DNA of 64,000 bases from RBG-16-64-43 sp964353865 (GTDB taxonomy: Bacteria > Chloroflexota > Anaerolineae > Anaerolineales > RBG-16-64-43), in NCBI GenBank assembly GCA_964353865.1, contig CAYGXJ010000035.1:1-64000 (forward strand). Reading direction: 5' to 3'. How positions within the stretch are numbered: the first letter of the stretch is position 1; each line of letters starts with the position of its first letter. Under the pieces are notes generated by a model that did no database searches, was not told where the DNA came from, and worked only from the letters and a program-made list of their open reading frames with translations. A program made the position numbers and the translations under genes. Below, piece by piece: positions 1 to 7,964 of this stretch.

Positions 1-1071
1 GACCCGGCCCGCGCCAAGCGCCGTCTGGAGACCAAGTACGTCGACGTGGTCGTGGATACGCTCGAAGAGGCGATGACGCTGGTCGATGAATCACGTGCGC
101 GCCGGGAGCCGCGCTCGATCGGGCTCATTGGCAACGCCGCCCAGGTCTACGCCGAGCTGGCCGCGCGCGGCGCAATCCCGGATATCGTTACCGATCAGAC
201 GCCGGCGCACGACGTGCTGATGTATGTTCCCGAGGGGCTGGGAGTGGAAGCCGCGGCTGAATTGCGCAAGCGTGCGCCCAAGGAGTATGAAGCCCAATCG
301 ATGCGATCCATGGCCCAGCACGTCCAGGCCATGCTCGAGTTCAAGCGGCGCGGGGCGGAGGTTTTCGACTACGGAAACAACCTGCGCCAACGTGCCTTCG
401 ACGCCGGCGTGAGCGATGCGTTCGAATTCCCGGGCTTCGTGCCGGCCTACATCCGCCCGCTCTTCTGCGAGGGCAAAGGGCCGTTCCGCTGGGTGGCGCT
501 CTCTGGCGATCCGCAGGATATCTACCGCACTGATGAAGCGGTCATGCAGCTCTTCCCGCAGAACGAGCACCTGCACCGCTGGCTGCATATGGCGCGCGAG
601 CGGGTCACCTTCCAGGGGCTGCCGGCGCGCATCTGCTGGCTGGGCTACGGCGAGCGCGCCCGAGCCGGGTTGCGCTTCAACGAGATGGTCGCGCGCGGCG
701 AGGTGAGCGCGCCGATCGTCATCGGCCGCGACCATTTGGACTCCGGCTCGGTGGCTTCGCCCAACCGCGAGACCGAGGCCATGCGCGACGGGAGCGACGC
801 CGTTTCGGATTGGCCGATCCTCAACGCGCTGATCAACGCCGTGGGCGGCGCCACCTGGGTGTCATTCCATCACGGGGGCGGCGTGGGTATCGGTTACTCG
901 CAACACGCCGGGCAGGTGATCGTGGCCGACGGCACGCCTGAGGCCGCGCGCCGCCTGGAGCGCGTGCTCACAACCGACCCGGGCATGGGCATCGTGCGCC
1001 ACGCGGATGCAGGTTACCCGGAAGCGATCGAAGCAGCTCGCCGCAACGGGATCAGGATCCCGATGATGTAA
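1..1071 (+). CDS. hutU: Urocanate hydratase, C-terminal part (runs off left edge)
   Basis: Second enzyme of histidine degradation; it hydrates urocanate to 4-imidazolone-5-propionate with tightly bound NAD+ in the cytoplasm. The frame is open from base 1, so the N-terminus lies outside the window and 356 residues remain. The family hallmark QGLPARICWLGYGER is present at about fragment residue 205 and includes the conserved cysteine. A second hallmark, HHGGGVGIGYSQHAG, lies further on, as expected for the C-terminal domain. The frame ends at TAA and is followed by a strong hairpin. The pathway partner hutI lies about 7.7 kb downstream on the same strand. The family assignment is secure. Confidence 0.96.
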   Translation, partial: DPARAKRRLETKYVDVVVDTLEEAMTLVDESRARREPRSIGLIGNAAQVYAELAARGAIPDIVTDQTPAHDVLMYVPEGLGVEAAAELRKRAPKEYEAQSMRSMAQHVQAMLEFKRRGAEVFDYGNNLRQRAFDAGVSDAFEFPGFVPAYIRPLFCEGKGPFRWVALSGDPQDIYRTDEAVMQLFPQNEHLHRWLHMARERVTFQGLPARICWLGYGERARAGLRFNEMVARGEVSAPIVIGRDHLDSGSVASPNRETEAMRDGSDAVSDWPILNALINAVGGATWVSFHHGGGVGIGYSQHAGQVIVADGTPEAARRLERVLTTDPGMGIVRHADAGYPEAIEAARRNGIRIPMM

Positions 1072-1641
1072 CGCGCAGCGCATCTCAGAAATATCCTTGG
1101 GGCGCGTCTGAGACGCGCCCCTTGTCATTCCGAGGCACGCCATCGCAGGGCGGCTGCGGGTGCAGGCTGCCAAGCCTCAGGAGCAGGTGGGCTGGCCGTG
1201 GTGTCTCCAAGATTGCCTCGCCCCACACACCGGGGCTCGCAATGACACCCCTTTGTCATTGCGAGGAGCGCAGCGACGTGGCAATCCTGGAGACTCCCCG
1301 GCTACGTTAGCCTGCGTGCGGGACCTCCCCCTCCGTCATTCCGAAACGGCGAAGCCGCTGAGGAATCTCGGCGCGCGATCGCAGGGCGGGTGCGGGTGCC
1401 AGAGCGGCTCCCGGGGCGCTGACGATCTCTCCGTTCGTCGTCCCCGCGTGTTCGAGGCGGGGACCCAGGTGCGGGGTCGCATGCGAATCTCAGAAACGCA
1501 TTCGTCCACTCACAGTGGATTGCCGCCAGGACCACGCGGGAATGACGGTCAAACTGTGTCGCGGCGATGCCGCGACACAGTTCTGGGCGCCGCAATCACG
1601 TCAGAGGATCACGCGCACGCAAACCGATTACAATGCGCCGC
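1072..1641. repeat. Gene-free stretch with dispersed GTCATTGCGAG / GTCATTCCGA repeats
   Basis: No credible gene lies here. GTCATTGCGAG...GGCAATC occurs at 1255-1287, and an inverted copy of the same ends occupies 1211-1246. GTCATTCCGA occurs at 1124-1133 and 1335-1344. Each of the latter is followed by a 22-base block (1142-1163 and 1378-1399) that differs at one position. A GGAATGAC end appears near 1540. The translation contains the peptide HCEERSDVAIL. That is the familiar spurious product of a short repeat found in many bacterial genomes, so the small open frames here are repeat artefacts. Confidence 0.75.
1099..1121 (+). terminator. Hairpin after hutU
   Basis: A perfect 10-bp inverted repeat, GGGGCGCGTC / GACGCGCCCC with a TGA loop, starts 27 bases after the hutU stop. 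A short T-poor tail follows, so this is a probable terminator or 3' end stabiliser rather than a textbook intrinsic terminator. Confidence 0.6.
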
Positions 1642-1736
1642 ATGCCCCGCCCGAGCCATCCAGCCGTCTCTCTCATTCCAATGCACATCGTGATGGCGTC
1701 CCTCGCCCTCGCGCGCCCGCGTGAGCACCCCGCCGC

Positions 1737-2933
1737 ATGAAGCCGCGCAGCCCTCTCCCCATCCGAATCCAGGTCATCGCGCTGACGCTCTGCCAGACGG
1801 TGATGTGCACCGGCCATCGCATGATCTATCCCTTCCTGCCGGCCATTGCGCGCGGGGTGGGCGTGGACTTGCGCACGATGTCGCTCGCCGTTTCGGCGCG
1901 ATCGAGCCTGGGCCTCTTCGGTCCGCTGCTCGGCTCGCTGGTCGACACCTGGAGCCGCAAGAGCGCGATGCTGGTCAGCTTCGGGCTGCTCAGCCTGGGG
2001 CTCACGCTGGTCGTCGTGTGGCCGGTCTTCCCGGCGCTGGTCCTTTCGATGCTGCTGATCGCCGCGGCATGGATCTTCCTGCAGGCCGGCCTCAAAGCCT
2101 ACCTGGGCGATGAGATCCACTACACCCGGCGCGGCCTGGCCGTGGCGGTCACCGAGTTTGGCTGGTCGTGGGCCTTCTTGTTCGGGATGCCGCTGGTCGG
2201 CTGGCTGATCGCGCGCGGCGGTTGGGTCTCGCCGTACCGCTTGCTGGCGGTGCTCGCCGCAGCGGCGTTCATCACGGTGTGGGTCATCATTCCCAATTCC
2301 GCCGCATCCGTCGCGGCCTCCCGGCCTTCCGCCTGGGCCAGCCTGCGCGCGCTCTTCGCCAGCCGCTCGGCGGTGGCGGTGATGGGTTTTGCTTTCGTCG
2401 GGGCGGGCGCCAACGAAATGGTCAATATCGTCTATGGCGCTTGGATGGAAAGCGCCTTCGGTCTGCAGGTGGCCGCGCTCGGGTTGGCCACAGCGGTCAT
2501 CGGCGTGGCCGAACTCGGCGGCGAGGTGTTGGTGGCGACGATCACCGACCGGCTGGGCAAGCGCCGGGCTGCCGCGCTGGGCATCAGCGTGAACGCGCTG
2601 GTGTGCCTTGGGCTGAGCACGTTCGGCACGAGCCTGCCGGGTGCGCTGGCGGGCCTGTTTCTTCTATACATGACATTCGAGTTTACGGTGGTCAGCGCCA
2701 TTTCGCTGATGACCGAGCAGGTGCCGCAGGCGCGTGCCACCACCATGGCCAGTTTTGCCGCCTCAGCCGCTGCCGGCCGCGCCCTCGGCGCGCTCGTCGG
2801 CCCGGTGCTCTTCACCTGGGGCATCGCCGCCAACGGCCTAGCCACGGCGCTCGCCGACGGCGTGGCGCTGCTGGTGCTGGTCCTCTTCATCCGCGAGCAT
2901 CACCCCCGGCCCAAGACATCCCCAACCGCCTGA
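1737..2933 (+). CDS. MFS transporter
   Basis: A 398-residue polytopic protein with about 12 hydrophobic segments and the layout of a major facilitator. The loop after the second helix has the motif-A-like GPLLGSLVDTWSRKSAM (near residue 65). A related block, ITDRLGKRRAAALG, falls in the second half, as expected for a two-fold pseudo-repeat. It would sit in the cytoplasmic membrane and move a small solute by secondary transport. The substrate cannot be read from sequence. The ATG at 1737 overlaps the stop of a tiny upstream frame (1642-1740). A perfect hairpin follows the stop. There is no obvious operon partner. Confidence 0.88.
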   Translation: MKPRSPLPIRIQVIALTLCQTVMCTGHRMIYPFLPAIARGVGVDLRTMSLAVSARSSLGLFGPLLGSLVDTWSRKSAMLVSFGLLSLGLTLVVVWPVFPALVLSMLLIAAAWIFLQAGLKAYLGDEIHYTRRGLAVAVTEFGWSWAFLFGMPLVGWLIARGGWVSPYRLLAVLAAAAFITVWVIIPNSAASVAASRPSAWASLRALFASRSAVAVMGFAFVGAGANEMVNIVYGAWMESAFGLQVAALGLATAVIGVAELGGEVLVATITDRLGKRRAAALGISVNALVCLGLSTFGTSLPGALAGLFLLYMTFEFTVVSAISLMTEQVPQARATTMASFAASAAAGRALGALVGPVLFTWGIAANGLATALADGVALLVLVLFIREHHPRPKTSPTA

Positions 2934-2940
2934 CATGCAA

Positions 2941-2962
2941 GGGCGCCTCTCCAGAGGCGCCC
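2941..2962 (+). terminator. Hairpin after the MFS gene
   Basis: A perfect 10-bp stem, GGGCGCCTCT / AGAGGCGCCC with a 2-base CC loop, begins 7 bases after the MFS stop. There is no U-run, so termination efficiency is uncertain. Confidence 0.6.
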
Positions 2963-2970
2963 CTGACAAA

Positions 2971-3042
2971 CAACGCGGAACCCGTGCTCATGTCGTCCGT
3001 GCGCGGTCAAGCGTAAGGCGTGCTATGTCCTCTACAGAATCA
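2971..3042. repeat. Direct repeat copy A (72 bp)
   Basis: This block is about 83% identical (12 mismatches in 72, mostly transitions) to 3322-3393. It contains the shared cores GCGCGGTCAA and GTAAGGCGTGCT. On the minus strand, copy B overlaps the end of the DUF4013 gene and copy A follows the 54-residue protein gene, so both copies mark 3' ends. Confidence 0.7.
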
Positions 3043-3065
3043 TCTGTGTAACCCCGCGCGCCGGG

Positions 3066-3230
3066 CTAGCGGGCGGCGATGCCCAAGAAGTATGGCCAGA
3101 CCACCACGCCCAGAAGCGCCTGCCACCAGACTAGCTTGGCAAAGGCGATGGTGAACAGCCAGCCGATGAACCAGAAGACACCGATGCCGGCTTCGACGCG
3201 GATGGGACCGGACGATCCTTCGGGGGACAT
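3066..3230 (-). CDS. Small two-helix membrane protein, 54 aa
   Basis: An unrecognised 54-residue protein. I chose the ATG at 3230 because AAGGAG lies 7 bases upstream on the minus strand. A longer frame runs further upstream but loses coding character. The sequence has a short charged N-terminus (MSPEGSSGPIRVEAG) and then two hydrophobic helices rich in Trp and Phe. It would be an integral inner-membrane peptide. It lies 160 bases downstream of the DUF4013 membrane protein on the same strand, between two copies of a 72-bp direct repeat. No function can be assigned. Confidence 0.65.
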   Translation of the reverse strand: MSPEGSSGPIRVEAGIGVFWFIGWLFTIAFAKLVWWQALLGVVVWPYFLGIAAR

Positions 3231-3321
3231 GGGATTCTCCTTTTGAAGTGCCTTGAGGCACGGATGATTCTTTGACTCGCGGCGGCGCGCCGCCTCGCGG
3301 ATTGGCCCGATCAATTCCTCC

Positions 3322-3393
3322 CAACGCGGGGCCCGTGCCCATATCGCCCGCGCGCGGTCAAGTGTAAGGCGTGCTGTGCCCTCTTCCGGATCA
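3322..3393. repeat. Direct repeat copy B (72 bp)
   Basis: Partner of the repeat at 2971-3042, offset by 351 bases. It reaches the stop codon of the DUF4013 gene. The pair brackets the 54-residue protein gene, which suggests a local duplication of a 3' region or two copies of a short dispersed element. Confidence 0.7.
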
Positions 3394-4080
3394 GCTCGCG
3401 GCGGCAACCGCGGCGGGCTTAGGCTCGCTCGCGGCGAGATAGGCTTGCCCGGTGAGATGGCCGGTGATGGTGCCCGCGTAGGCTGCAGTGAGGACGGCGC
3501 CGATGCCGCAGGCGATCGAGCCCAGGCCGCCGATGAAGCCGGCCAAGATGGAACCCAGGATAGCCAGCACGTACACACCCGGCGCGGCGCGCACGAGCTT
3601 GAAGACCTCCCCCAGGCGGAAGGCATCGCCCAGGTTGCCGGTGGCGGCCATCTTGCCGAGGGCGGCCGGAAGCAGGAAGGCCATGAGGAGGGCGTAGATC
3701 AGCATCAGGCAGCCCAGCGAAACAGCCACCACGATCGAGGCGATGGCGGCCGCCTCGCCGTTCGACTCCTGGCCGGTGGCGAGCATCGAGGTGCCGATCA
3801 TGCCCACCTGCAGGCAGCCGGTGAGGATGAGTACCGGCAGAACATACACGATATAGACGAGGGTCACTTTGAGCCCGCGCACCAGGTGACCGGAGAAGTC
3901 GGACCAATCCGGGAGCGGGACGGCCTCGTGGGCGATGACGCGGCGTGTGACCTCGAAGCCCCAGCCGAGGAGGAAGATCTGCCCGACCAGGGGGATAAGC
4001 GAGACCAGCGCGGCAATGCCGATCTTCTTAAGCCAGTCCGGGTCTTCAAACGCGAACGAGAATGCGCGGCCAAATTGCAT
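3391..4080 (-). CDS. DUF4013 domain membrane protein
   Basis: A 229-residue membrane protein with an N-terminal amphipathic stretch (MQFGRAFSFAFEDPDWLKK) and then a Pro/Gly-rich helix ending in PLVGQIFLLGWGFEVTRR. That pattern is typical of the DUF4013 family seen in Chloroflexi and archaea. About five hydrophobic segments follow, with the short soluble stretch PLPDWSDFSGHLVRGLK between the first and second. The family function is unknown. A good sigma-70-type promoter lies upstream and GGAGG precedes the ATG. The C-terminus is Ala-rich. A membrane location is clear; nothing more can be inferred. Confidence 0.85.
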   Translation of the reverse strand: MQFGRAFSFAFEDPDWLKKIGIAALVSLIPLVGQIFLLGWGFEVTRRVIAHEAVPLPDWSDFSGHLVRGLKVTLVYIVYVLPVLILTGCLQVGMIGTSMLATGQESNGEAAAIASIVVAVSLGCLMLIYALLMAFLLPAALGKMAATGNLGDAFRLGEVFKLVRAAPGVYVLAILGSILAGFIGGLGSIACGIGAVLTAAYAGTITGHLTGQAYLAASEPKPAAVAAAS

Positions 4081-4133
4081 GAGACCTCCTCCGAGAGATG
4101 TGCTGCCTATGTGACGCGGATGACAACGGGGAC

Positions 4134-4163
4134 ATTATACGGCGAGGAGGTGGGAGGGTTCAA
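4134..4163 (-). promoter_or_regulatory. Promoter of the DUF4013 gene
   Basis: On the minus strand TTGAAC (4158-4163) and TATAAT (4134-4139) are separated by 18 bases. This predicts a leader of about 47 bases before the ATG at 4080. The TATAAT core belongs to a 15-base block that recurs exactly at 8736-8750. Confidence 0.65.
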
Positions 4164-4275
4164 TTGGATGACCAATCGGTTGGGGACTGCTAGCGCGGTC
4201 GCCCCAGCGGCGAAATGCAGTTGACACCAGCAAGCGGGTAGGCGCCCCAAGGATCCCGGGAGAATCCATGAGTAG

Positions 4276-5175
4276 TCAGAGAGGCAAGCGGAGTTGCTCG
4301 ATTCCAGGATCGGGTAGGCACTCTAGTGGCTCGAAGAACCACCTCCCGCCTGCCAGGTAGCAGCGACTCATGCAGAAGGAGTTGAACCACCTACTGTTGC
4401 GCATGCGGGCGTACCCCTTGACGTACCGGTTGACGAGTGAGCGCACCGGTTCGGCGAGGGTTCTGTGGAGGCGCCGCCCCGTAAGATATCCCAGGGCGGT
4501 CCGAAATGAGCCGACCAAGAGACCGGTCAATTGGAGGAGCTGGCAATCGTCATAGGCCTGGGAGTCGGTTCGTTGATGATTGCCGCTTCTGTCATCGATC
4601 AAATCCGGCCTTGACGATACTGAACAGTATTCTCTCAGTGCCCCTATGCGCTCGATGATACGACGCCTGCTGACATGCCGTAGGAGATGTTGGCGGCCGT
4701 CGAAGTGCAATGCGGTGATGTGAATTGTGGCGTCAAAGTGACCAAGAAAGTGAATACCGCCCTTGAATCCCATGCGGAAGGTTATCTCGACCTTTGAGCC
4801 GTAGTCTGGAACCAGCGCCATCGCCTGAAGGCTATCCCGCTCGCAGAAGAGGATGAACTTAGCGCCAACGACGTCGCCGAAGAAGGAGTAGCCGCGACGA
4901 CCGTCATACGCCTCTCCCGTGAAAACCGGGTACGCCCAACCCCTATTGTCGGACATCAAGGAGGCAACGGCAATCTGAAGCCAAGCATCAGCGCAGTCGT
5001 AGGCTTCGTTGCGGACTTTTATGTGCTTGATGCCGAGGACACCATCGAAATGGGTATGGGCTCGTGCAGCGTGGAGGTAACCCAATAGCCTGGACTTCCC
5101 CTGCGCTGGGACGAGGAGAATCCCATGCCAATAGCCGCCCACTTGGGATTCGTCGTGGTAGAGCTCGTAGTCCAA
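4276..5175 (-). CDS. DUF3800-like protein
   Basis: A 299-residue protein beginning MDYELYHDESQVGGYWHGIL if read from the TTG at 5175. The early acidic YxDES motif, followed by a hydrophobic strand (GILLVP), and a late QLTGLLVGSF block both match the DUF3800 pattern, a family often near mobile or defence genes and suspected of nuclease-like activity. I prefer the TTG at 5175 because GAGGGGG precedes it and the upstream part (ATG at 5241) reads like non-coding sequence. The region is visibly less GC-rich than its neighbours, consistent with recent acquisition. The family call is tentative and no activity is proven. Confidence 0.6.
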   Translation of the reverse strand: MDYELYHDESQVGGYWHGILLVPAQGKSRLLGYLHAARAHTHFDGVLGIKHIKVRNEAYDCADAWLQIAVASLMSDNRGWAYPVFTGEAYDGRRGYSFFGDVVGAKFILFCERDSLQAMALVPDYGSKVEITFRMGFKGGIHFLGHFDATIHITALHFDGRQHLLRHVSRRRIIERIGALREYCSVSSRPDLIDDRSGNHQRTDSQAYDDCQLLQLTGLLVGSFRTALGYLTGRRLHRTLAEPVRSLVNRYVKGYARMRNSRWFNSFCMSRCYLAGGRWFFEPLECLPDPGIEQLRLPL

Positions 5176-5361
5176 GAGAAACCCCCTCGATGTGCCTAGC
5201 GGCCTCGAACTGCCTGCCCCAGACGCGCATCGGCCAATCATCTTCGCGAGGCCGGGGCCTCACGCGCCTTGGCGGGCACGACTTCTATTCTATGGTCACT
5301 TAGATTCTCGGCAAGTGCGCGTTCCCCCTCATGGCGAAGCCGCGCTGGCGCCATCGAGTTC

Positions 5362-6006
5362 TTAGGCGGCTGATCGATTCCCGAAGCGATCGAAGGACAC
5401 GACCTCGCGAACTGGTTTTCGCGTCGTCGGGCCGTACCGCCCAAGCGGCCAACCGAGAGGTATCACTGCACAAGGTGTGATGTTCCAGGGGAGACCGAGG
5501 ATTCTGCGGACAGCGAACAGGTTCCATAATGGGATGGTGGTGAGGGCGGCGCCAAGGTCCACCGCACGTGCAGCCAGAAGCAGGTTCTGCACGGAAGGGT
5601 AGATGGAGCCAAAGTAGGTTGCGGTAGAGATGTGTACAAAAGGCACGTACCGACCCTTCAGACAGGCAACAACGATGACTGGCACTTCCTCGAAGTGATC
5701 CGCCTGCCATTGAACGGCACTCAGGATCTTGCGCCGGCGCGGGTCTCGTCGTGTAACCCACCTCCCGATGCGGCCATAGGGCCCCCATGCCTGCCGGTTG
5801 AGGCGGGCGAGTCCCTTTTTGACCTTCGGGTCTTTGACTACGATGAATTCCCAGTTCTGGGCGTTGGAGCCGGTCGGCGCTCTCAAGGCCAGGTCTATCA
5901 GGCGAAGGACTAACCTATCGTCCACGGGATCCGGCTTCAGACGCCGGATCGCCCGTTGTGTCTCCATCGCCTCGCCGAGAGGCATTGTGAATTGCACGTG
6001 ATCCAT
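5362..6006 (-). CDS. Nitroreductase family flavoprotein
   Basis: A 214-residue protein of the FMN-dependent nitroreductase fold. It shows the N-terminal FMN phosphate-binding motif ETQRAIRRLKPDPV and the conserved APTGSNAQNWEFIVV block. It also has the later DLGAALTTIPLW and PLGWPLG regions typical of small NfnB/BluB-like enzymes. It would be a cytoplasmic NAD(P)H-dependent reductase; the substrate is unknown. AGAGG sits 5 bases before the ATG at 6006. A GTG at 6012 is an in-frame alternative. It lies in the accessory minus-strand block with no clear functional partner. Confidence 0.85.
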   Translation of the reverse strand: MDHVQFTMPLGEAMETQRAIRRLKPDPVDDRLVLRLIDLALRAPTGSNAQNWEFIVVKDPKVKKGLARLNRQAWGPYGRIGRWVTRRDPRRRKILSAVQWQADHFEEVPVIVVACLKGRYVPFVHISTATYFGSIYPSVQNLLLAARAVDLGAALTTIPLWNLFAVRRILGLPWNITPCAVIPLGWPLGRYGPTTRKPVREVVSFDRFGNRSAA

Positions 6007-6120
6007 CGTCACCTCTACTTGTCGCCTCTATTCAACCATAGGTTGCGCGAGTGCCCTTGGGGAGGCGACTGCCGCGCAACCTTCCCAAGTCTTCGCGGTG
6101 CCCAATAGCGAGCTACTAGA

Positions 6121-6573
6121 CTACTTGAGAAGCTCAATGCGCTGTGGCTCGATGTATGGCCTCCCATCGCCAGTAACCCGCACAATCCCTGTGACGCGCA
6201 GCACCCTCTCCGTGTCCTCCTTGGAGCCAGGGTTGAGCGGGATATCGCCCTCAACCGCCAGCCCGGCGCGCACATAAATGGCTCCCCCGCCATCTCGGAT
6301 CACCCAATCGCTGCGCGTGACGGGCGGCCCGCTGCCCACCTCGCCCAGCAAGTCCCAGCCCCGATAGTAGCCTACAAGGGTGACTGTGCTGCCCTCGAAT
6401 CCCTTGGGGTCTACCACGATGTCCCTGATGATCTGGGTGAGCGATGCCGCGCCCATTGTCGGCGGCGGTGTCGAGCTGGCGGTGGCTGCGCCTTGACAGC
6501 CCAACAACGGAGCTATCAGCAAGCCCATGGCGACGGGGAGCAAGAGCGCCTTTGGTTTCGCTAGGCGATACAT
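6121..6573 (-). CDS. Lipoprotein of unknown function with an OB-like domain
   Basis: A 150-residue predicted lipoprotein. A basic N-terminus (MYRLAKPKALLLP) and hydrophobic stretch end in the lipobox LLGC near residue 26. The mature part is Ser/Thr/Pro-rich and then forms a compact beta-rich domain. In that domain GSTVTLVGYYRGWDLL, GGGAIYVRAG and VLRVTGIVRVTGDGRPYIEP look like strands of an OB-fold-type module. It would be anchored on the outer face of the cytoplasmic membrane. Lipidation is well supported. The fold is an inference and no function is known. Confidence 0.7.
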   Translation of the reverse strand: MYRLAKPKALLLPVAMGLLIAPLLGCQGAATASSTPPPTMGAASLTQIIRDIVVDPKGFEGSTVTLVGYYRGWDLLGEVGSGPPVTRSDWVIRDGGGAIYVRAGLAVEGDIPLNPGSKEDTERVLRVTGIVRVTGDGRPYIEPQRIELLK

Positions 6574-6722
6574 ATCAGCCCTCGCACATCAATCTAAGCC
6601 GTGATCTGCAACGGGCGGCGCAGCGGCGAGGCGGGCGAGTTCGCGTTCTCCTCGCGGCGAACCGGCGCAGAATGCGAGGACCGGTTCAGCCCCGTTGGGC
6701 GCCAGTTTTGCATTCAAAGCGG

Positions 6723-7130
6723 CTAGTCATCGCGCACAGACCGGGGCGTGATGCGTATGGCAACCGAATACTCCTGGGCCATGCTCTCTGGCGTCATCTC
6801 GAGGTCGATAATGCCCTGCCGATACTTGTCCAAGTACGCGGGCACTAGATCGGCCAGCGGAGCGCCCTCCTCCACTGCCGCCTCGCCTCTGAACACCACG
6901 ACATGCTCGCCCGATTCGTCCGTGTTGAAGTTGAGGGCGACATGTGGGTTTCGGCGGATATTGCGCACCTTGCGCGCATCCGGTTTGCTGTAGACGAGGA
7001 AGGTGCCCTGTTGCCAAAGGAACCATATGGGCGTCGGTTGCGGAACGCCGTCCGCGCGTACCGTCGTCAGCCAGGCCACTTTCTCTTCCAGTAGTCTCTG
7101 CTTCAGGTGGGAACTAATCTCAATTGACAT
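6723..7130 (-). CDS. Pyridoxamine 5'-phosphate oxidase-like (PPOX class, F420/FMN-binding) protein
   Basis: A 135-residue split-barrel flavoprotein. The pattern VAWLTTVRADGVPQPTPIWF, followed by KVRNIRRNPHVALNF and VVFRGEAAVEEG, is characteristic of the PPOX-class subgroup that often uses coenzyme F420 in actinobacteria and Chloroflexi. It would act as a cytoplasmic homodimeric oxidoreductase; substrate and cofactor are not determined. It is co-oriented with the split ABC permease 75 bases upstream. The fold assignment is strong. The cofactor choice is inference. Confidence 0.85.
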   Translation of the reverse strand: MSIEISSHLKQRLLEEKVAWLTTVRADGVPQPTPIWFLWQQGTFLVYSKPDARKVRNIRRNPHVALNFNTDESGEHVVVFRGEAAVEEGAPLADLVPAYLDKYRQGIIDLEMTPESMAQEYSVAIRITPRSVRDD

Positions 7131-7205
7131 CGGAGCACCCTCCTTCGGGAAAGAGGACGGGGCGCGAAGGACCGAGCTCCGCCCAAACCCGGCAGCGAAT
7201 GGACC

Positions 7206-7619
7206 CTATTCCCAGCGAAAGACCCTCACCGCCGCGATGCTGCAGACCACTAGGATAGCGCTCAAGACAATCAGCTCTGTCTGGTGCTCCGACCAGGCAT
7301 CTCCCACCCAGAGACCCCGCAGCAAGGTTACCACGTGCGTCAGTGGGATGAACCGGATGGGTTCGCGCATCCGAGGCGACATCACTTCCAAGGGTATGGT
7401 GGCGCCGGAAAGGTACATCATGGGCTGCAGAAGCACATTGCCCACTATGCTCGCCAGACGCACACTGGGCAGGATGCCCGCCAGGACCATGCCAAATGCG
7501 AAGAAGCTCAGGCAGCTCAAGGAAAAGGCGCCCAGGACCCTCAACGCATTCCCTTCGAACCGCAGGCCGTAGAACAGTTTGCCCGCGACAATCAGGAGTG
7601 CCATACCCAGCAGCGTCAT
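7206..7619 (-). CDS. ABC-2 type permease, C-terminal half of a split gene
   Basis: A 137-residue fragment with the last membrane segments of an ABC-2 exporter permease. These include the diagnostic MMYLSGATIPLEVMSP and PLTHVVTLLRGLW region just before the final helix. It continues the protein begun by 7619-7948 in another frame: the stop of the N-terminal half (TGA) overlaps this ATG as TGATG. Reading this frame upstream gives a natural continuation (GDALLMTLLGM), so a lost base near 7630-7640 best explains the break. Coupled re-initiation at TGATG could still make both halves, but a frameshift or assembly error is more likely. Confidence 0.7.
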   Translation of the reverse strand: MTLLGMALLIVAGKLFYGLRFEGNALRVLGAFSLSCLSFFAFGMVLAGILPSVRLASIVGNVLLQPMMYLSGATIPLEVMSPRMREPIRFIPLTHVVTLLRGLWVGDAWSEHQTELIVLSAILVVCSIAAVRVFRWE

Positions 7620-7948
7620 CAGGAGGGCATCACCAACTGTGCGCCCAACACTGCCGCTGGGCTGACCGGAGTGGCCCGAAAACGACGCAGAATGCCGCGC
7701 TCGCGATAATTGGCCAGCGTGATAGGAAGCGAAATGAAGGCGCTGATCGCGATGATCATGGCGGCATAGGCCGAGACCGAGGCATCCACCGATCCATAGC
7801 CGCCGTACATGCGCGCCGGTTCATTCCCGAAGATGCTGCCTAGAAGGATCAGGATCATCAGCGGCAACGCAAGTGTAAACAAAGCCATAATCGGAAATCG
7901 AAAATAGAGCTTGCATTCCACCACCGTGAGTTTCCTGAAACTTCGCAT
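7619..7948 (-). CDS. ABC-2 type permease, N-terminal half of a split gene
   Basis: A 109-residue fragment containing the N-terminal cytoplasmic stretch, the first helix (FPIMALFTLALPLMILILLG) and the second helix with the following loop LANYRERGILRRFRATPVSP. That loop is a signature of ABC-2 permeases. AGGT precedes the ATG at 7948. The start lies 16 bases after the stop of the truncated ATPase remnant, in normal exporter order. The frame ends in the middle of the third membrane region at TGATG. With the defective ATPase this marks a decayed two-component exporter operon. Confidence 0.7.
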   Translation of the reverse strand: MRSFRKLTVVECKLYFRFPIMALFTLALPLMILILLGSIFGNEPARMYGGYGSVDASVSAYAAMIIAISAFISLPITLANYRERGILRRFRATPVSPAAVLGAQLVMPS

Positions 7949-7964
7949 CGCTGACCTTTACCTG

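Noticed and set aside
1642..1740. 32-codon frame ending in an ATGA overlap with the MFS start
   Set aside because: It has a TACAAT box 7 bases upstream, but its composition (Pro/His/Ala) is unremarkable and it lies at the edge of a repeat nest. It could be a leader peptide, but I do not list it as a gene.
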